Shown: in pieces, positions 30,319 to 41,425 of the stretch
Layout: every line of letters begins with the position of its first letter
Position numbering within the stretch: position 1 is the stretch's first letter
Assembly (NCBI GenBank): GCA_963823675.1
Contig: CAWGMT010000012.1
Location: 1,302,001 to 1,366,000, forward strand
Length of the DNA: 64,000 bases
Reading direction: 5' to 3'
From: CAWGMT01 sp963823675
GTDB lineage: Bacteria > Planctomycetota > Planctomycetia > Isosphaerales > Isosphaeraceae
The notes under the pieces: generated by a model
Database searches by the model: none
Seen by the model: only the letters and a program-made list of their open reading frames with translations
Told to the model about the DNA's origin: nothing
Made by a program: the position numbers and the translations under genes

Positions 30319-30420
30319 TTGAGGGACGGTCGCGCCCACAACGCATGCCGGGGGCGTGAGTATGCCATTGCAAGCATCGGTCTTAGAGTCGGCCCTCACT
30401 CCGCCGTGCTGCAAGAGCCT

Positions 30421-31116
30421 CTAATCCCTTTCCTCCGCCGCTTCACCATAGATGGTCAGGTCCGGCCGGGCGATCCGGACCCTTTCTAAGCCGCCCTTCG
30501 TCAGGAGCGGACACCGACCTGCACCTGACAGATCTACCTTCCTCAGGACGCTCATCCGCCCCAGGCGGATCAGACCGGCGTCGGTCACAAACTGCGGGAG
30601 GGCGATTTCTCGAAGTTGAGGTAAGCATTCCAGGGGTCGCAGGCCGGCGTCGCCCAGGCCGGTGTCGTGGAGGTTCAGCTCTCGGAGACGATCCAGCCCC
30701 GCGAGCTGACTCATCCGCTCATCGGTGACGTCGGTCATGAAGAGGATCAGGGTTTCGAGGCGGTGGAGATGCGCCACCGAGGGCAGGACTTCGGCCGTTC
30801 GGCAGCCCTCCAGATTAACGAGGATCACGGTCCCGAAGTAATCCGGACCGAGGAAATCGACCATCCATCGGGGCGCCCAGGGCTTTCTGCCCTCCTGACA
30901 AGTGCCGGCGGTCGTACCGCCGGCGAACTGCCAGTCGTAGAGGACCGAGCCCCCGGCTTTATTGATCGACGCGACGGCTTCTCCTTGCACGCGAGCCCGG
31001 TATGCGACCCACCCTATTCCGCCGCCGATGAGAAGGACGAGAGCCATCAACGCCCGGACGCTTAGCCGGACCGCTTGCCGCTTCGGATGAGTCACCTGGG
31101 TCGAATCCGCGTTCAT
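30421..31116 (-). CDS. Membrane-anchored leucine-rich-repeat protein
   Basis: I place the start at ATG 31116 (MNADSTQVTHPKRQAVRLSV), preceded by GGGGCGAGG at good distance. An in-frame ATG at 31227 would add 37 residues but lacks such support. The 231-residue protein has a basic N-terminus, one membrane helix (ALMALVLLIGGGIGWVAY), then leucine-rich units in which short strands (LRELNLHD, LREIALP, LRKVDLSG) alternate with turns. Proteins of this layout are numerous in Isosphaeraceae and presumed to mediate protein contacts at the membrane. No enzymatic motif. Confidence 0.82.
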   Translation of the reverse strand: MNADSTQVTHPKRQAVRLSVRALMALVLLIGGGIGWVAYRARVQGEAVASINKAGGSVLYDWQFAGGTTAGTCQEGRKPWAPRWMVDFLGPDYFGTVILVNLEGCRTAEVLPSVAHLHRLETLILFMTDVTDERMSQLAGLDRLRELNLHDTGLGDAGLRPLECLPQLREIALPQFVTDAGLIRLGRMSVLRKVDLSGAGRCPLLTKGGLERVRIARPDLTIYGEAAEERD

Positions 31117-31313
31117 ATACTGCCTCGCCCCGGGATCAATTAGATAGACCAGACGCTGACGCCAGGAGAAGGTCTGGTCGTCTTTCTGATTCCATTGACC
31201 ATGGATTGCCTCATAGCGACCGGTCAACAGATTGCCCCGTCAACCTTCAGACATGATAATCGCGCGTTCAACGTCGGTCAAAACGATGGAATTGGATCAA
31301 TCCGGGAGCGGAC

Positions 31314-31685
31314 ATGTCAGTCGAAAAGACACGCCGGAGTTCCTGGTTCGTCAGCTTGCTTACTCTGCTCGTAATACTTCAAACGGCCACGCCAGCATGG
31401 GCCTGGGGCCGCCTCGGTCATCGCGTCATTGCCCGTCTCGCCGAGAAGCACATGACGCCCGAGGCGAAGTCCGCTGTGGTAGCGCTGCTCGAATCCGGCG
31501 AGTCGCTGGCGGACGCGTCGCTCTGGGCGGACGAGAATCGTGGCCGGCTGCCCAAGACGGCCCCTTCGCATTGCGTCGAAGTTCCACTAAGGAGGATCGC
31601 TGCGCCCGAGACGTCCGCCCTATCTGGATCGGCCGCCGCCGTGCTGCGGTTTCGCGTCGCTGCTGCGCCGTCGGCTGGCTGGTGA
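31314..31685 (+). pseudogene. S1/P1 nuclease, N-terminal fragment 2 joined to unrelated sequence
   Basis: Residues 1-93 are a true S1/P1 start: a signal peptide (SLLTLLVILQTATPAWA), the mature WGRLGHRVIARLAEKHMTPE, and ASLWADEN with the Asp that normally binds zinc. A little past SHCVEVPL the reading loses similarity and stops at 31685. In another frame the following bases encode RRRLAGDREVTDANRPLYRE and LAAARIMDPTSMWVGG, the tail of a different protein. The enzyme's other zinc ligands are absent. The upstream 86 bp match the divergent module before the other two fragments. Confidence 0.8.
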
Positions 31686-32080
31686 TCGGGAGGTGACGGA
31701 CGCCAATCGGCCACTCTATCGCGAGCTGGCGGCGGCGCGGATCATGGATCCGACCTCGATGTGGGTGGGCGGCCCCTGAGTCCGTGTTCCGTTTCGCGCC
31801 GGCTCGGAGCGTCGGGAGGAATGGGTCAAAGCCTGCGCCGGCGCTCTCCGTGCCTGATCTTCCGGGCCAGTTCGCGCGCCCCATGCCGGATGGAAAACTT
31901 CGGCTACGGGGCGAAAGGCTCGGCATACCGTTCGGCGAAACTCGCGTCCTCAATCGCAACGAAGTGAACTCGTGCCGAGAGTAGAAAGTAGAGCAGTAGA
32001 ACGCAGGAGAGCGGGCGACGGCTTTTTTGCTCTCCTCACGACTTTCTCCGCTCTCCTGCCCTATTGCCGCCCAGCGGCAA
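31686..32080 (+). other. Patchwork intergenic DNA
   Basis: This stretch holds the end of an unrecognised coding fragment (to about 31780), a short match to the dispersed repeat of 8051/8709 (near 31918), and an 8-bp inverted pair aggagagc/gctctcct around 32003-32037 that could act as a terminator. No complete gene. Confidence 0.45.
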
Positions 32081-32122
<42 letters not shown>

Positions 32123-32236
32123 ACGCCGTTCTCACGGCCGCCGAACCAGCCTGAAGTCCCATGGCAACTCGATTTTACGCCGATTCCATCTGGTTTGCAA
32201 GACCGAACAAAACTCCGCAAAAACCAGCGAAAAACG

Positions 32237-32274
32237 GTAGTACCCGCGGTGCAAAGTAGTACCCGGTAGTACCC
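32237..32274 (+). repeat. Three copies of GTAGTACCC near the tRNA fragment
   Basis: GTAGTACCC starts at 32237, 32256 and 32266. Short direct repeats a little over 100 bp from a tRNA-derived core are what integrase arm-binding sites look like. The equivalent position by the 55.5-kb fragment has repeated GTGTGTA. Confidence 0.45.
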
Positions 32275-32421
32275 AGAGAACTGGCGTGGAGCCGATGCGG
32301 GTGAGGCCGTTGGCGCCGGCCGTATTTCGCGGCCGAGGTCGCGGAGCTCTCGGCTGATCGACGTTGAAGTCGGCCGGATCACTCAGACGGCAGCGGGCGG
32401 GCCGGGTTCCGAGGTCCTTGG

Positions 32422-32459
32422 GGCCTTCCCGTAGCAAACGGACAAAAAACAACGCTAAG
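32422..32459. repeat. 38-bp inverted repeat, left copy
   Basis: This sequence, starting ggccttcccgtagcaaacgg, is a perfect reverse complement of 33729-33766. The two copies bracket about 1.27 kb with two small membrane-protein genes. Confidence 0.75.
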
Positions 32460-32724
32460 CCCGGGCTCAGCCGCCGCGGCGGGTCGGGCCATCGACCCCC
32501 GCCCCCGCACCGGGTAGGCCCGTGAGTAGCAACGGAACAGAAGACCGCCGTAAGGGCCCTGGAGCCGCCTAGCGACAGAGAGGGCGTACGCTACCTGGCT
32601 TGGCGGTCAGAAGCGGCCTGGCGGGGCCGCATTCCGCCGGTCGGATGGGTCGCGTATCATGTAGCGGGTGGGTCGCAAGTCGCAACACCGACCGAAACAT
32701 CGCGTTTCATTCGAGGTGGTCTCC

Positions 32725-32967
32725 ATGAGAACGAGCACGTCACATCCCCGCATTGAACAGAAGACCCGCTTCATTTTTCGGGTCTTGGCTGGGGTCCTCG
32801 CGTTATTGCTGTTGCTGGGCGGGTTACCCGCGGCCGTTCTTGAGGCTCGAAACGGTGGGACATGGCAGGCATGGTTTGCCGCGGTGTCCTGTTTATTTGG
32901 CGGCATCGGCTTGGCTGTGGGAGCGAGGACCGGGCGTTGGCCCTTTACATTCGGGACGCCTGGTTAG
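32725..32967 (+). CDS. Small two-helix membrane protein
   Basis: ATG 32725 is preceded by GAGGTGGT at ribosome-binding distance, and the product is 80 residues (MRTSTSHPRIEQKTRFIFRV). Two hydrophobic helices (VLAGVLALLLLLGGLPAAVL and WFAAVSCLFGGIGLAVGA) flank a short loop with RNGGTW; the end is GRWPFTF. No family recognised. It lies between two 38-bp inverted repeats together with the gene at 33251. Confidence 0.7.
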   Translation: MRTSTSHPRIEQKTRFIFRVLAGVLALLLLLGGLPAAVLEARNGGTWQAWFAAVSCLFGGIGLAVGARTGRWPFTFGTPG

Positions 32968-33250
32968 GGACGACGAACTGGGGTACCTCGACGAATCGCC
33001 GCCGCATCGAACCGACGGATGGCACCGGTAGGAGGCCGCAACGACACCGCCAGATACGGTCTACCCTATCTAACACCTGCCACGGGCCGCCGACACGGCC
33101 GTTTTCACCGCGTCCGAAAGCCTCGCCAACCGGGAGAGCCTATTTGGCACGGGTGGGAAGCGGCTTACGCCGGTTTTCTGTTCCGTTGCTACTCACGGGC
33201 CGGGTATGCTGGCGGGGCGGTTGATCCTTCGACATCATGGGGGACCGGAC

Positions 33251-33493
33251 ATGAACATCGAGCAGGTGCGCGGCATGCTCCTCTGGAGCGCCATCATCAA
33301 CTACGTCTTCCTCGCCCTGTGGGGCCTGCTGTACCTCTTCGCGCGTGACCTGATGCGTCGCCTGGCCCGGTGGTGGCGCCTGTCTCCGGAGCAGTTCGAC
33401 GCCATCCAGTTCGGCGGGATTCTCCTCTACAAGATATGGATCTGGATGTTCTTCATCATCCCGTGCATCGCCCTCTACATCATCGGTCGTTGA
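33251..33493 (+). CDS. DUF6868-like small membrane protein
   Basis: This 80-residue protein from ATG 33251 reads MNIEQVRGMLLWSAIINYVF then LALWGLLYLFARDLMRRLAR. It has the conserved WRLSPEQFDAIQFGGILLYK stretch and a final helix (IWMFFIIPCIALYIIG). That pattern (an F/LW-x-x-INY start, S-x-EQFDAI in the loop, two to three helices) is what I remember of the DUF6868 family, whose function is unknown. Second gene inside the 38-bp inverted repeats. Confidence 0.78.
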   Translation: MNIEQVRGMLLWSAIINYVFLALWGLLYLFARDLMRRLARWWRLSPEQFDAIQFGGILLYKIWIWMFFIIPCIALYIIGR

Positions 33494-33728
33494 GGATGGG
33501 TCGGCACGCCACGCGACGAGGGAGCCCCCGCCAGTGACGGCCCCGGTTAGTCAGAGATAATTCCATTTCCATCCGGCCAAAGTAGCCATCTTGAAAACGT
33601 CCCTTTTCGGCACCCGCCCGGCCAGCCGCTCGTAGGGCCGCGAGAAGGGCGAGGAACCGTCCCGATACCCATACCGAAATCAAAGTCCTGGTACTCCACC
33701 GGAAGGCTGAGCTTCGGTACTGACTGGC

Positions 33729-33766
33729 CTTAGCGTTGTTTTTTGTCCGTTTGCTACGGGAAGGCC
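33729..33766. repeat. 38-bp inverted repeat, right copy
   Basis: Perfect reverse complement of 32422-32459 (starts cttagcgttgttttttgtcc). It ends about 270 bases before the TPR-CHAT 3 start. Confidence 0.75.
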
Positions 33767-33953
33767 GTTGGTCAGTCGCAGCCCCACGCACCGCGGCCGT
33801 CTCCGCGCTCGCTGGCGCGGCGGACGGGTGCTGGGCCGATGGTTCGCCCGGCAAGGCGGCCGGGCAACTCCTGGCGCAACCTAGCGGCTCGCCGATGGCG
33901 CCGTCCTGCTCGGGACGTCCACCCTCAAAGGGCGCCTTCGCCCTGCACTCGGC

Positions 33954-34036
33954 AAGTTCTGGGCGAAGCGTCTTGAAATTCGGTATCCTTATGAAACGTC
34001 CCGCGACTGACCGCCTGACACAGAACGAGGCCCATC
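33954..34036 (+). promoter_or_regulatory. Conserved upstream region of TPR-CHAT 3
   Basis: Nearly identical to the region before TPR-CHAT 1 over gttctgggcgaagcgtcttg and the following ttcggtatccttatgaaa. The two then diverge before sharing the bases just ahead of the ATG. This points to common transcriptional control of copies 1 and 3, while copies 2 and 4 have a different upstream module. Confidence 0.5.
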
Positions 34037-37000
34037 ATGAAAGCTCTTCGCGTGTTGCTGCGGCTGAGTCTGCTGATCGGATTAGGGCTCGCGATGCCGG
34101 CGATGCCCGCTCTGGGACAGACCACGCCACCGAAGGGAGCTCGACCCCCCGCGCCGGGATTGCCCAAGCTGACCGGCGACGATGAGGAACGAGCCAAGCA
34201 ACTGGATGAGCAGATCGACAAGGCCATGAAGGCCGATCGCTGGGACGAGGCGATAGCCAGGGCGCAAGACCGACTCGCCCTGCGGGCGAAGGTCCAGGGG
34301 CCGAAGCACTTCGAGACGGTGAACGCTGAGTGGTCCCTCAAGGCGCTGCGCCGGGTGGCCCCGATGCCGAAGGAGGATCGAGTCGCCTACCAATCACCCC
34401 ATACCTTGCAGGGTCAAGCGGATACCCTCATCGCCCAGGGGAAGTACTCCCAGGCACAACCGCTGCTCGAGAAGGCGCTGGAGATCTACCGCCGGCTGCT
34501 CACCGACGACCACCCCGATACCGCTCAAGGTTACGACAACGTGGCGCTCAATCTCAACGCGCAGGGGAAGTACGCGGCGGCCGAGCCGCTCTACGAGAAG
34601 GCGCTGGAGATTCACCGCCGGCTGCTCACCGACGACCACCCCTCCACCGCCCAGAGCTACAACAACGTGGCGTACAACCTCAACGCCCAGGGGAAGTACG
34701 CTCAGGCCCAGCCGCTCTTTGAGAAGGCGCTGGAGATTCGCCGCCGGCTGCTCGGCGTCAATCACACCGACACCGCCGCTGGCTACAACAACGTGGCGTT
34801 CAACCTCTTCGCGCAGGGGAAGTACGCGGCGGCCCAGCCGCTGTTCGAGAAGGCGCTGGAGATCAACCGCCGGCTGTTCACCGACGACCACCCCTCCATC
34901 ACCCTCGGCTACAACAACGTGGCGAGCAACCTCAACGCCCAGGGGAAGTACGCGGCGGCCCAGCCGCTGTTCGAGAAGGCGCTGGAGATCCGCCGCCGGC
35001 TGCTCACCGACGACCACCCCCATACCGCATTCAGCTACAACAACCTGGCGTTCAACCTCAACGCGCAGGGAAAATACGCGGCGGCCCAGCCGCTCTTTGA
35101 GAAGGCGCTGGACATCTTCCGACGACTGCTCACCGACGACCACCCCAACACCGCCGCGTGTTACACCAGTCTGGCGTACAACCTCGAGGCCCAGGGGAAG
35201 TATGCGGCGGCCCAGCCGCTCTTTGAGAAGGCGCTGGAGATCTGCCGCCGGCTGCTCACCGACGACCACCCCGATACCGCCCGAGGTTACGGCAGCGTGG
35301 CGGAAAACCTCAGCGCCCAGGGGAAGTCCGCAGCGGCCCAGCCGCTCTTCGAGAAGGCGCTGGAAATCTGGCGCCGCCTGCTCACCGATGACCATCCGCT
35401 CACTGCCACCGGCTACAACAGCGTGGCGAGCAACCTCCAAGCGCAGGGTAAGTACGCGGCGGCCCAGCCGCTCTTTGAGAAGGCGCTGGAGATCTGCCAC
35501 CGTCTGAAGACCGACGACCACCCCGATACCGCCAGATATTACAATGGCGTGGCGTACAACTTGAGCGCCCAGGGAAAGTACCGCGAGGCTCGAGACCGAT
35601 GGATCTCAGCCGTCAGGATCCTGGATGCGGCGCGGCTCAGGATCGCCTTCGCCGGCCTGGAGCGCACTGAGAAGGGGAATCCCGTACGCCCCGCCCTGGC
35701 TGCGGTGCTGGCTCAACTGGGTCAGCCGGTCGAGGCGTGGCAGCACCTGGAGGAGGACCTGGGTCGCGGCCTGCTCGACGAGTTGACCGCACGCGAGGAC
35801 CGGCGGCTGGCTCCCGGTGACCGATCCCGATTCCGGGAACTGACCGCCGAACTGGAGCGGCTGGACCGGCTGGTGGAAACCACGCCCAAGGGTCTGGACC
35901 AGGCCGAGCGGGCCAAGCGGTTTGAGGAGCTCAAGCGCCAGCGCGCGCTGGCCAGCATCGCGCCTGGGTGAGTTTCAGACCAAGCTGGTCCACGATCACG
36001 GTCCCTTGGCCGGGGAGGCCGCCCAGCTCAAGGAAATCCAAGCTGCCCTGCCGGCCGATGCCGCCCTGGTCGCCTGGGTCGATCTCGCACCGGTGAGCCC
36101 AAACGCGGCCGACCCCAATGGCGAGCACTGGGGCGTGGTTGTTCGATCCAGTGGTGTCCCGGCCTGGATCACGATGGTGGGCACGGGTCCCAATGGCATG
36201 TGGACCCCGGAGCACACAGGGCTCGGCGCACCGGGTCCGGATGGCGCTGCGAAACCGGGCCAGCGCGGGTTCGGCAGATCTCCGGCACTTGGTCGAGCGG
36301 TTGCGCACCCAGCGCCTCGGGCCGCTGGCCCAGGCCCTGGGCGCCGGGGCCGACGGTCTGCCGCCGGCCCGGCGGCTGATCGTCCTGCCCTCCCGGGCCA
36401 TGACGGGGATTCCAATCGAGGTGCTGCTGGCCAAGGGCGACAGCCGGACGGTCAGTTACGCCCCCTCGGCCACCGTGTTCGAGTACCTGCGCCGGCTACC
36501 CCGGCCCGATCGCCGCGCTGGCCTGCTGGCCGTAGGCGACCCGGTCTTCGACCGTCCCGATGCATCCAGCCTGCCCCACCCGATGCCCGACCACGGCTTG
36601 CTGATCACCATCGTCCTCCCCGGCTCCAACGCCGCCAGCCACGGCCTCAAGCCGGGCGATGTCTTGCTGGCCTACAACGGCGGCGCTCTTAACAAGAAGG
36701 AAGACCTCAACGTCGTTTCCGAGGGCAATCAGCCGATCGGAGTCGAGGTCTGGCGTGAGGGCCGGTCGTTCCGCCGCGACCTGGCTCCCGGCAACCTTGG
36801 TGTCGTGCTCGACCCTCGGCCGGCTCCGGAAACGATCGCCGAACAGCGCAAGCTGCACCGGGTCCTCACGGCGGCCCGATCGGGCGACGAAGACTTCGCC
36901 CCCTTGCCGGGCACACGGTATGAAGTCGAGGCGCTCACTCAGGTCTTCAAATCGGCCGATCGGCCGACGCGGACCTTGCTCGGACCCGACGCTGGCGAGC

Positions 37001-37659
37001 CCGAGCTTGACCGCATTGCCAGCTCGGGAGAGTTGAGGCACTTCAGCTTCATCCATTTGGCCACTCACGGCGTGATCGACGAGGCCGTTCCCCAGCGCTC
37101 GGCCGTGATCCTCACCCAAGCCGGCCTGCCCGACCCACTCGAGCAGGCATTGAACCATGAACCGGTCTTCGACGGCCGCCTCACAGTCCGCGAGATTCAG
37201 CGAACTTGGGATTTGAAAGCCGAGCTGGTGACTCTGTCGGCCTGCGAGACGGCGCTGGGCCGCGACGCCGGTGGCGAGGGCTTCGTCGGGTTCACCCAGG
37301 CGCTCTTGATGTCCGGAGCGCGGAGCGTCTGCCTGTCGCTCTGGAAAGTGGACGACAAGGCCACATCCCTCTTGATGACCCGGTTCTACCAAAACCTGCT
37401 AGGCAAGCGCCCGGCACTGTCGAAGCCTATGCCCAAAGCCGAGGCGTTGCAAGAGGCGAAGCGATGGCTCCGCAGCTTGACAGTGGACCAGATCGACGGC
37501 GAGCTCGCCGCGCTGGAGCGTGGTGATGTGCGGCCGCTCGCGAAAGTCGATGGCGCCACGTCGCCCGGCGCAGCGATTTCACCCAAATCAAGTGGCAACC
37601 GGCCCTATGACCACCCTTACTTCTGGGCGGCCTTCGTGCTGGTGGGTGATCCGGATTGA
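34037..37659 (+). CDS. Exported TPR-CHAT protease-like protein 3 (9 TPRs); two frameshifts
   Basis: The first frame (34037 to about 35962) gives a signal peptide (MKALRVLLRLSLLIGLGLAM), the N-domain and nine 42-residue TPRs. An extra base in gcgcctggg near 35962 and an extra G in ctcggcg near 36227 must be removed to reach the C-terminal frame, which ends at 37659. The CHAT region contains HLATHGVIDEA and LSACETALGRD, plus the PDZ-like insert GLKPGDVLLAYNGGALNKKE. The last residues YFWAAFVLVGDPD match the paralogues exactly. Whether the indels are natural or base-calling errors is open; the protein sequence between them shows no decay. Confidence 0.85.
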
Positions 37660-38257
37660 AGCGGGCATCGGCGTCGATCCTTCCGAGTTATCCGCACGGT
37701 CCCGTGTTCCCCAACTCAACTTTCTCCACGCTGATCGGCCGCCGCTGTGCTCCGGTTCTGCGTCAAAGGCTACCGGATGAAGCGATGTATCCGGTCTCAT
37801 CGTATGGAAGGCCGACATCAGTCTCGGTAAAATTACAATTCCTGCTCGCTTCCGTGAAAGCAGCTTGGGCGGATTGGGCGTGGACGGCGTATATGTCTAT
37901 CCTGCCTCGCTCACGGCGGCGGTGCCCTGGCCGTCGGATTGACCCGTGACAGTTCACAGGGTTGGTGACGGATTTGGTGACATTCTGGTGACGGGCTTGG
38001 AAGCGTGGAAATCATGTGAAACGCGCTCCGGGCAACCTCGCGCGCCTGCCAGTGAGTGAGATGCTCCTCAGGTCACTCTCAGGCGGCACCCGATCGAGAA
38101 CTTCCGATTGCGCGTGCCTGGCGATTCCTGGTGGCCGACCAAGACCGTGAAACCTCGCGGTTCGCCCTTGAGTAATAACAGATGGTCGAGTTAATTTCTT
38201 CGGCGGGGCGATCTCAAATCAGCTAAGAGCAACTCGATCGCGAAAGGAAAGAGAGCC
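37660..38257 (+). other. Intergenic region
   Basis: No gene is supported. The 30 bases after the CHAT stop match other CHAT 3' flanks. The end (gcgaaaggaaagagagcc) is a purine-rich ribosome-binding region for the gene at 38258. Confidence 0.5.
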
Positions 38258-40186
38258 ATGCAGAGATTGACTGTCAGTGCGACTGCCTTGGTGTGCGCCG
38301 GTCTCGTGTGCGGACAGGCTGGCGCTGAGAGCGTCCCCGTTGCTGAAAAGAAACCGGTCACCTTCGACGCTTTGCAGGCGGAGATCAAAGCCTTGAAGGC
38401 GCCGAAGGTCGCTTGGCGAGAGATCGACTGGAAGAGCTGTTTGCTCGACGGGCTCCGGGAAGCGCGAGCCAGAAACAAGCCGGCCCTGCTCTGGGTCTTC
38501 ATCGACCGTCCTATTGACGACGAGCGCTGCTGAGGGTATGCCGCACTCACCCGTGAGGTGATATTCTCCAACGCCGACGTCATTCGCCGTGTGAACGCCG
38601 ATTTCGTGCCTGTGGCCCTCAAGGCCGGACTGATCAACAACCCGCCCGACAACGACGAAGGCCGGCTCTATCGCGAGATCGGACGCTCGAAGATCCTTCC
38701 CCAGGGAGTCTGTGTGGTCAACTCCGCGGGAAAAGTGCTCGACTGGGTCTTCATGTTCGACGACGACAAGAGCGTCCTTGACTTCCTCGATCATGCTCAG
38801 AAGCGGTTCGCCGAGTTTCCCGACGCGACCAAGCCGTTCCCCGCCGAGCGATACGAGGGGTTTCCGAGTCAGAAGCTCGCCAATGTCGACGACGGCGGCA
38901 AGGTCGTGCCGATGGTCGAGCGCCACCGCGACGGGGAAAGCTGTCCGGCAAAGCCGCGCGTCCCGCAGGGGACCCTCCTGGCGCGGGTTTTTGGCCGGGC
39001 GCTCGACAAGGACGGCAAGCCCGTCGCCGACACGGTGCGCCAGGAAAATTATCTCGAGGACCGCTTCTACGTGCCCGTGGTCAGGCAAGAGGGGTTGGCG
39101 AAGTCGCTCGCCGCCACCGGCACGAACCGCTTCAAGATGGACGACGATCTGGCGAGAGTACTCATCGGCCATGCGTTCATGGGGGAACTCGACTTGAACC
39201 CCCTGGGCAACCTGAATGGCAGCAAGTGCGAGCACATGGACTGTGCGTTCTGGTGTCAAAAAACCGAGACCGATGGCAACGGTCCTGTCTGGGTCCGAAT
39301 CGATGGCGAATCCGAGGTCGCGGGGGTAGCAGGACAGCGCCAGGACGACCATGGCGCACTCTGGAAGCACCGGGTCAAGCTCACCTGGGAGGGGTTGATC
39401 GAGATGAAGGGAAACCGGATGACGCGACTCCTTCTCCTGGCCCGCGGTACCGAGAAGTTAACGCGGCGAAGCAACAATGGGGAACCGGGTCGCCTACCCG
39501 GAGGCCAAGCCGTCTTCATTGACCTGGACGGCGGCGTCCGTTACGGCATTATCGGCCAAGCGGTCGCGGTTGAGGAAGCCAGCAGTGGGCATCAGGTGCA
39601 GATCCCCGATGAGGCCCGCAAAATGCTCCGGCACGAGTTTGGCGGCCCCTTCGTGGTGTCACGCGACCAGGTACAGGTGGAACTGCTGTTGACCGAGGAC
39701 CAGAAAGAAAAGCTGAACCAAAACCTTCTGGAACTGTTGCCCGAGGCGGTGCAGTTCTTGCACAGGATGGAACGCCTGAACAATAAGGAGCGCGAGCAGC
39801 AGTTCGGTGCCTATCGAAAAAAGGCACGCAAAAATCTTGCGGCTCTCTTGAAGGAAACGCTCAACAAAGACCAGCGCACGCGTTTGCGCCAGTTGGAATT
39901 GCAACGCGAGGGGCTTCGTGATGGGGAAACTTGGGAACTTCTCCACCTTAACGAAGGCCAACGGAAGCAATTCATGGGTCTCATCATGCAGACGCATCAG
40001 AAGATTCAGCCGCTGCTCGAAGAGGCACAGAAAACCGGCAACCTCGCGGAGGTTCAAGGCAAGGTGATCAAGATCCGCGATGACCTCGAAGCCGATCTAC
40101 GCGCCAAGCTGACGGATGACCAGAAAATGAAGTGGAAGGAGATGTTGGGCAAGCCGATGGACCCGGCGGCCTTGTTTGATTTGTAG
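38258..40186 (+). CDS. Exported thioredoxin-like protein with an in-frame UGA
   Basis: A signal peptide (MQRLTVSATALVCAGLVCGQ) starts at 38258. A helical segment follows, then the thioredoxin-like stretch CLLDGLREARARNKPALLWV and FIDRPIDDERC, where TGA occurs at 38531-38533. The same frame goes straight on with GYAALTREVIFSNADVIRRV, NADFVPVALKAG and so on to 40186, 642 sense codons plus that UGA. The UGA directly follows a Cys where redox proteins of this fold hold their active-site cysteines. It may be a nonsense change or a selenocysteine codon. The long C-terminal half is charged and helical (EDQKEKLNQNLLELLPEAVQ), possibly coiled coil. Function unknown. Confidence 0.7.
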
Positions 40187-40639
40187 TCTCGGCTTGGTAG
40201 GAAGTGGCTTGGTGCGCGTTGATCGCGTGGAGCTGTCTCGGCGAATGCTGGCGAATGACGACGCCAGGGCGCAGAGCACATGCGATGGTGAACTTCTCGA
40301 CCTGACGACCCACGCGCCGTGTCAGAGGGGACATTCTCAATTCTGGACGCAGACCGTGCAACTTGGGCAGTATTCTAATCCATCCAAAGCAGATAGCCAA
40401 CGATCGGTTTGCTGTCAACGACTTGCTAAATCGATGCGAGTGGGATTCACGCACGGCACAAGAAGTTCTACCTGGCCGCAGACTCTTTCTGAGAAACGGA
40501 GACGGCTGAACCGCTCACCTCCAACCCGGAGCCGTGGCCGCCCAAATCCAGTTGCTTCCGACGCTGGCATGGCGAGTGTTGGCTTCGCGCTCTTTGCTAT
40601 ACGCCTGTCACCATCGACTCGTGTTCGGCTACCCCAGTT
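40187..40639 (+). other. Intergenic region with dispersed repeat
   Basis: No gene seen. The word tgagaaacggagacggctga followed by accgct near 40492 matches 12276-12301, suggesting a dispersed element. Confidence 0.45.
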
Positions 40640-41146
40640 CACAAGCCGGTCTTCGACGGCCGGCTGTCGGTCCGCGAGATTCAGCGAAGCTGGGACCTGA
40701 AGGCCGAGCTGGTCACACTGTCGGCCTGCGAAACCGCCTTGGGCCGCGACGCCGGCGGCGAAGGCTTCGTGGGATTCACCCAGGCGTTGTTGATGTCCGG
40801 CGCGCGCAGCGTGTGCCTGTCCCTGTGGAAAGTAGACGACACGGCGACAGCTCTATTGATGCAGCGGTTCTACGCCAACATGCTCGGGCGGCGCACGGGG
40901 CTTGCTGGCCCCTGGCCCAAGGCGGAAGCGCTCGCCGAGGCAAAAGCCTGGCTGCGCGGATTGCGGCGCGAGGAGGTAGCAACATTGGTGGCGAACTTGA
41001 CTGGCGGCGACGCACGGTCGAAGGGCGATCCGAAACGAAACGAAGCATCACCGCCGCTGAATGTTTCCAGCGTCACCGGCGATGAACATCCCTATGCCCA
41101 CCCCTATTACTGGGCTGCGTTCGTGCTGGTGGGTGATCCGGATTGA
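40640..41146 (+). pseudogene. TPR-CHAT protein, C-terminal fragment
   Basis: Homology begins abruptly at HKPVFDGRLSVREIQRSWDL, includes the Cys motif LSACETALGRD and the block FTQALLMSGARSVCLSLWKV, and ends YYWAAFVLVGDPD at 41146. The signal peptide, all TPRs, the PDZ insert and the catalytic His are missing. The tail (RGLRREEVATLVANLTGGDA) is more diverged than copies 1-4, so this is an older fifth member reduced to its last 168 residues. Confidence 0.85.
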
Positions 41147-41154
41147 ACGGGGAA

Positions 41155-41425
41155 TCGGCGTTGACTGCCCGGCGCAGACGCAACCGCTCGGCGACCTCTC
41201 TGAGCCGCTGGCGGATTGGCGCCAGGAACCGGCCCAGGAGGCGGCCTTCGGCACTGAGAACCCGCCAGCGGCGATCGAGAAGATGCCAGCAAGTTCCTGC
41301 AGGCTGTCGATCGAGAGTTTGCGGTCGCCCTCACCTGCGCCGAGCAAGAAAGCGCGGCGGACACAGCGGGTGATGCAGTGGTGCCAGCGGGTGACGGCGG
41401 GGTCCACCAAATGCGGGTGCAATCA
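41155..41425 (-). pseudogene. REP-associated transposase remnant B
   Basis: Minus-strand reading HPHLVDPAVTRWHHCITRCV, RRAFLLGAG and then LQELAGIFSIAAGGFSV matches the start of remnant A. It jumps, with a frame change, to the C-terminus LLGRFLAPIRQRLREVAERL. The HUH histidines are gone. It abuts the CHAT fragment directly. Confidence 0.7.
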
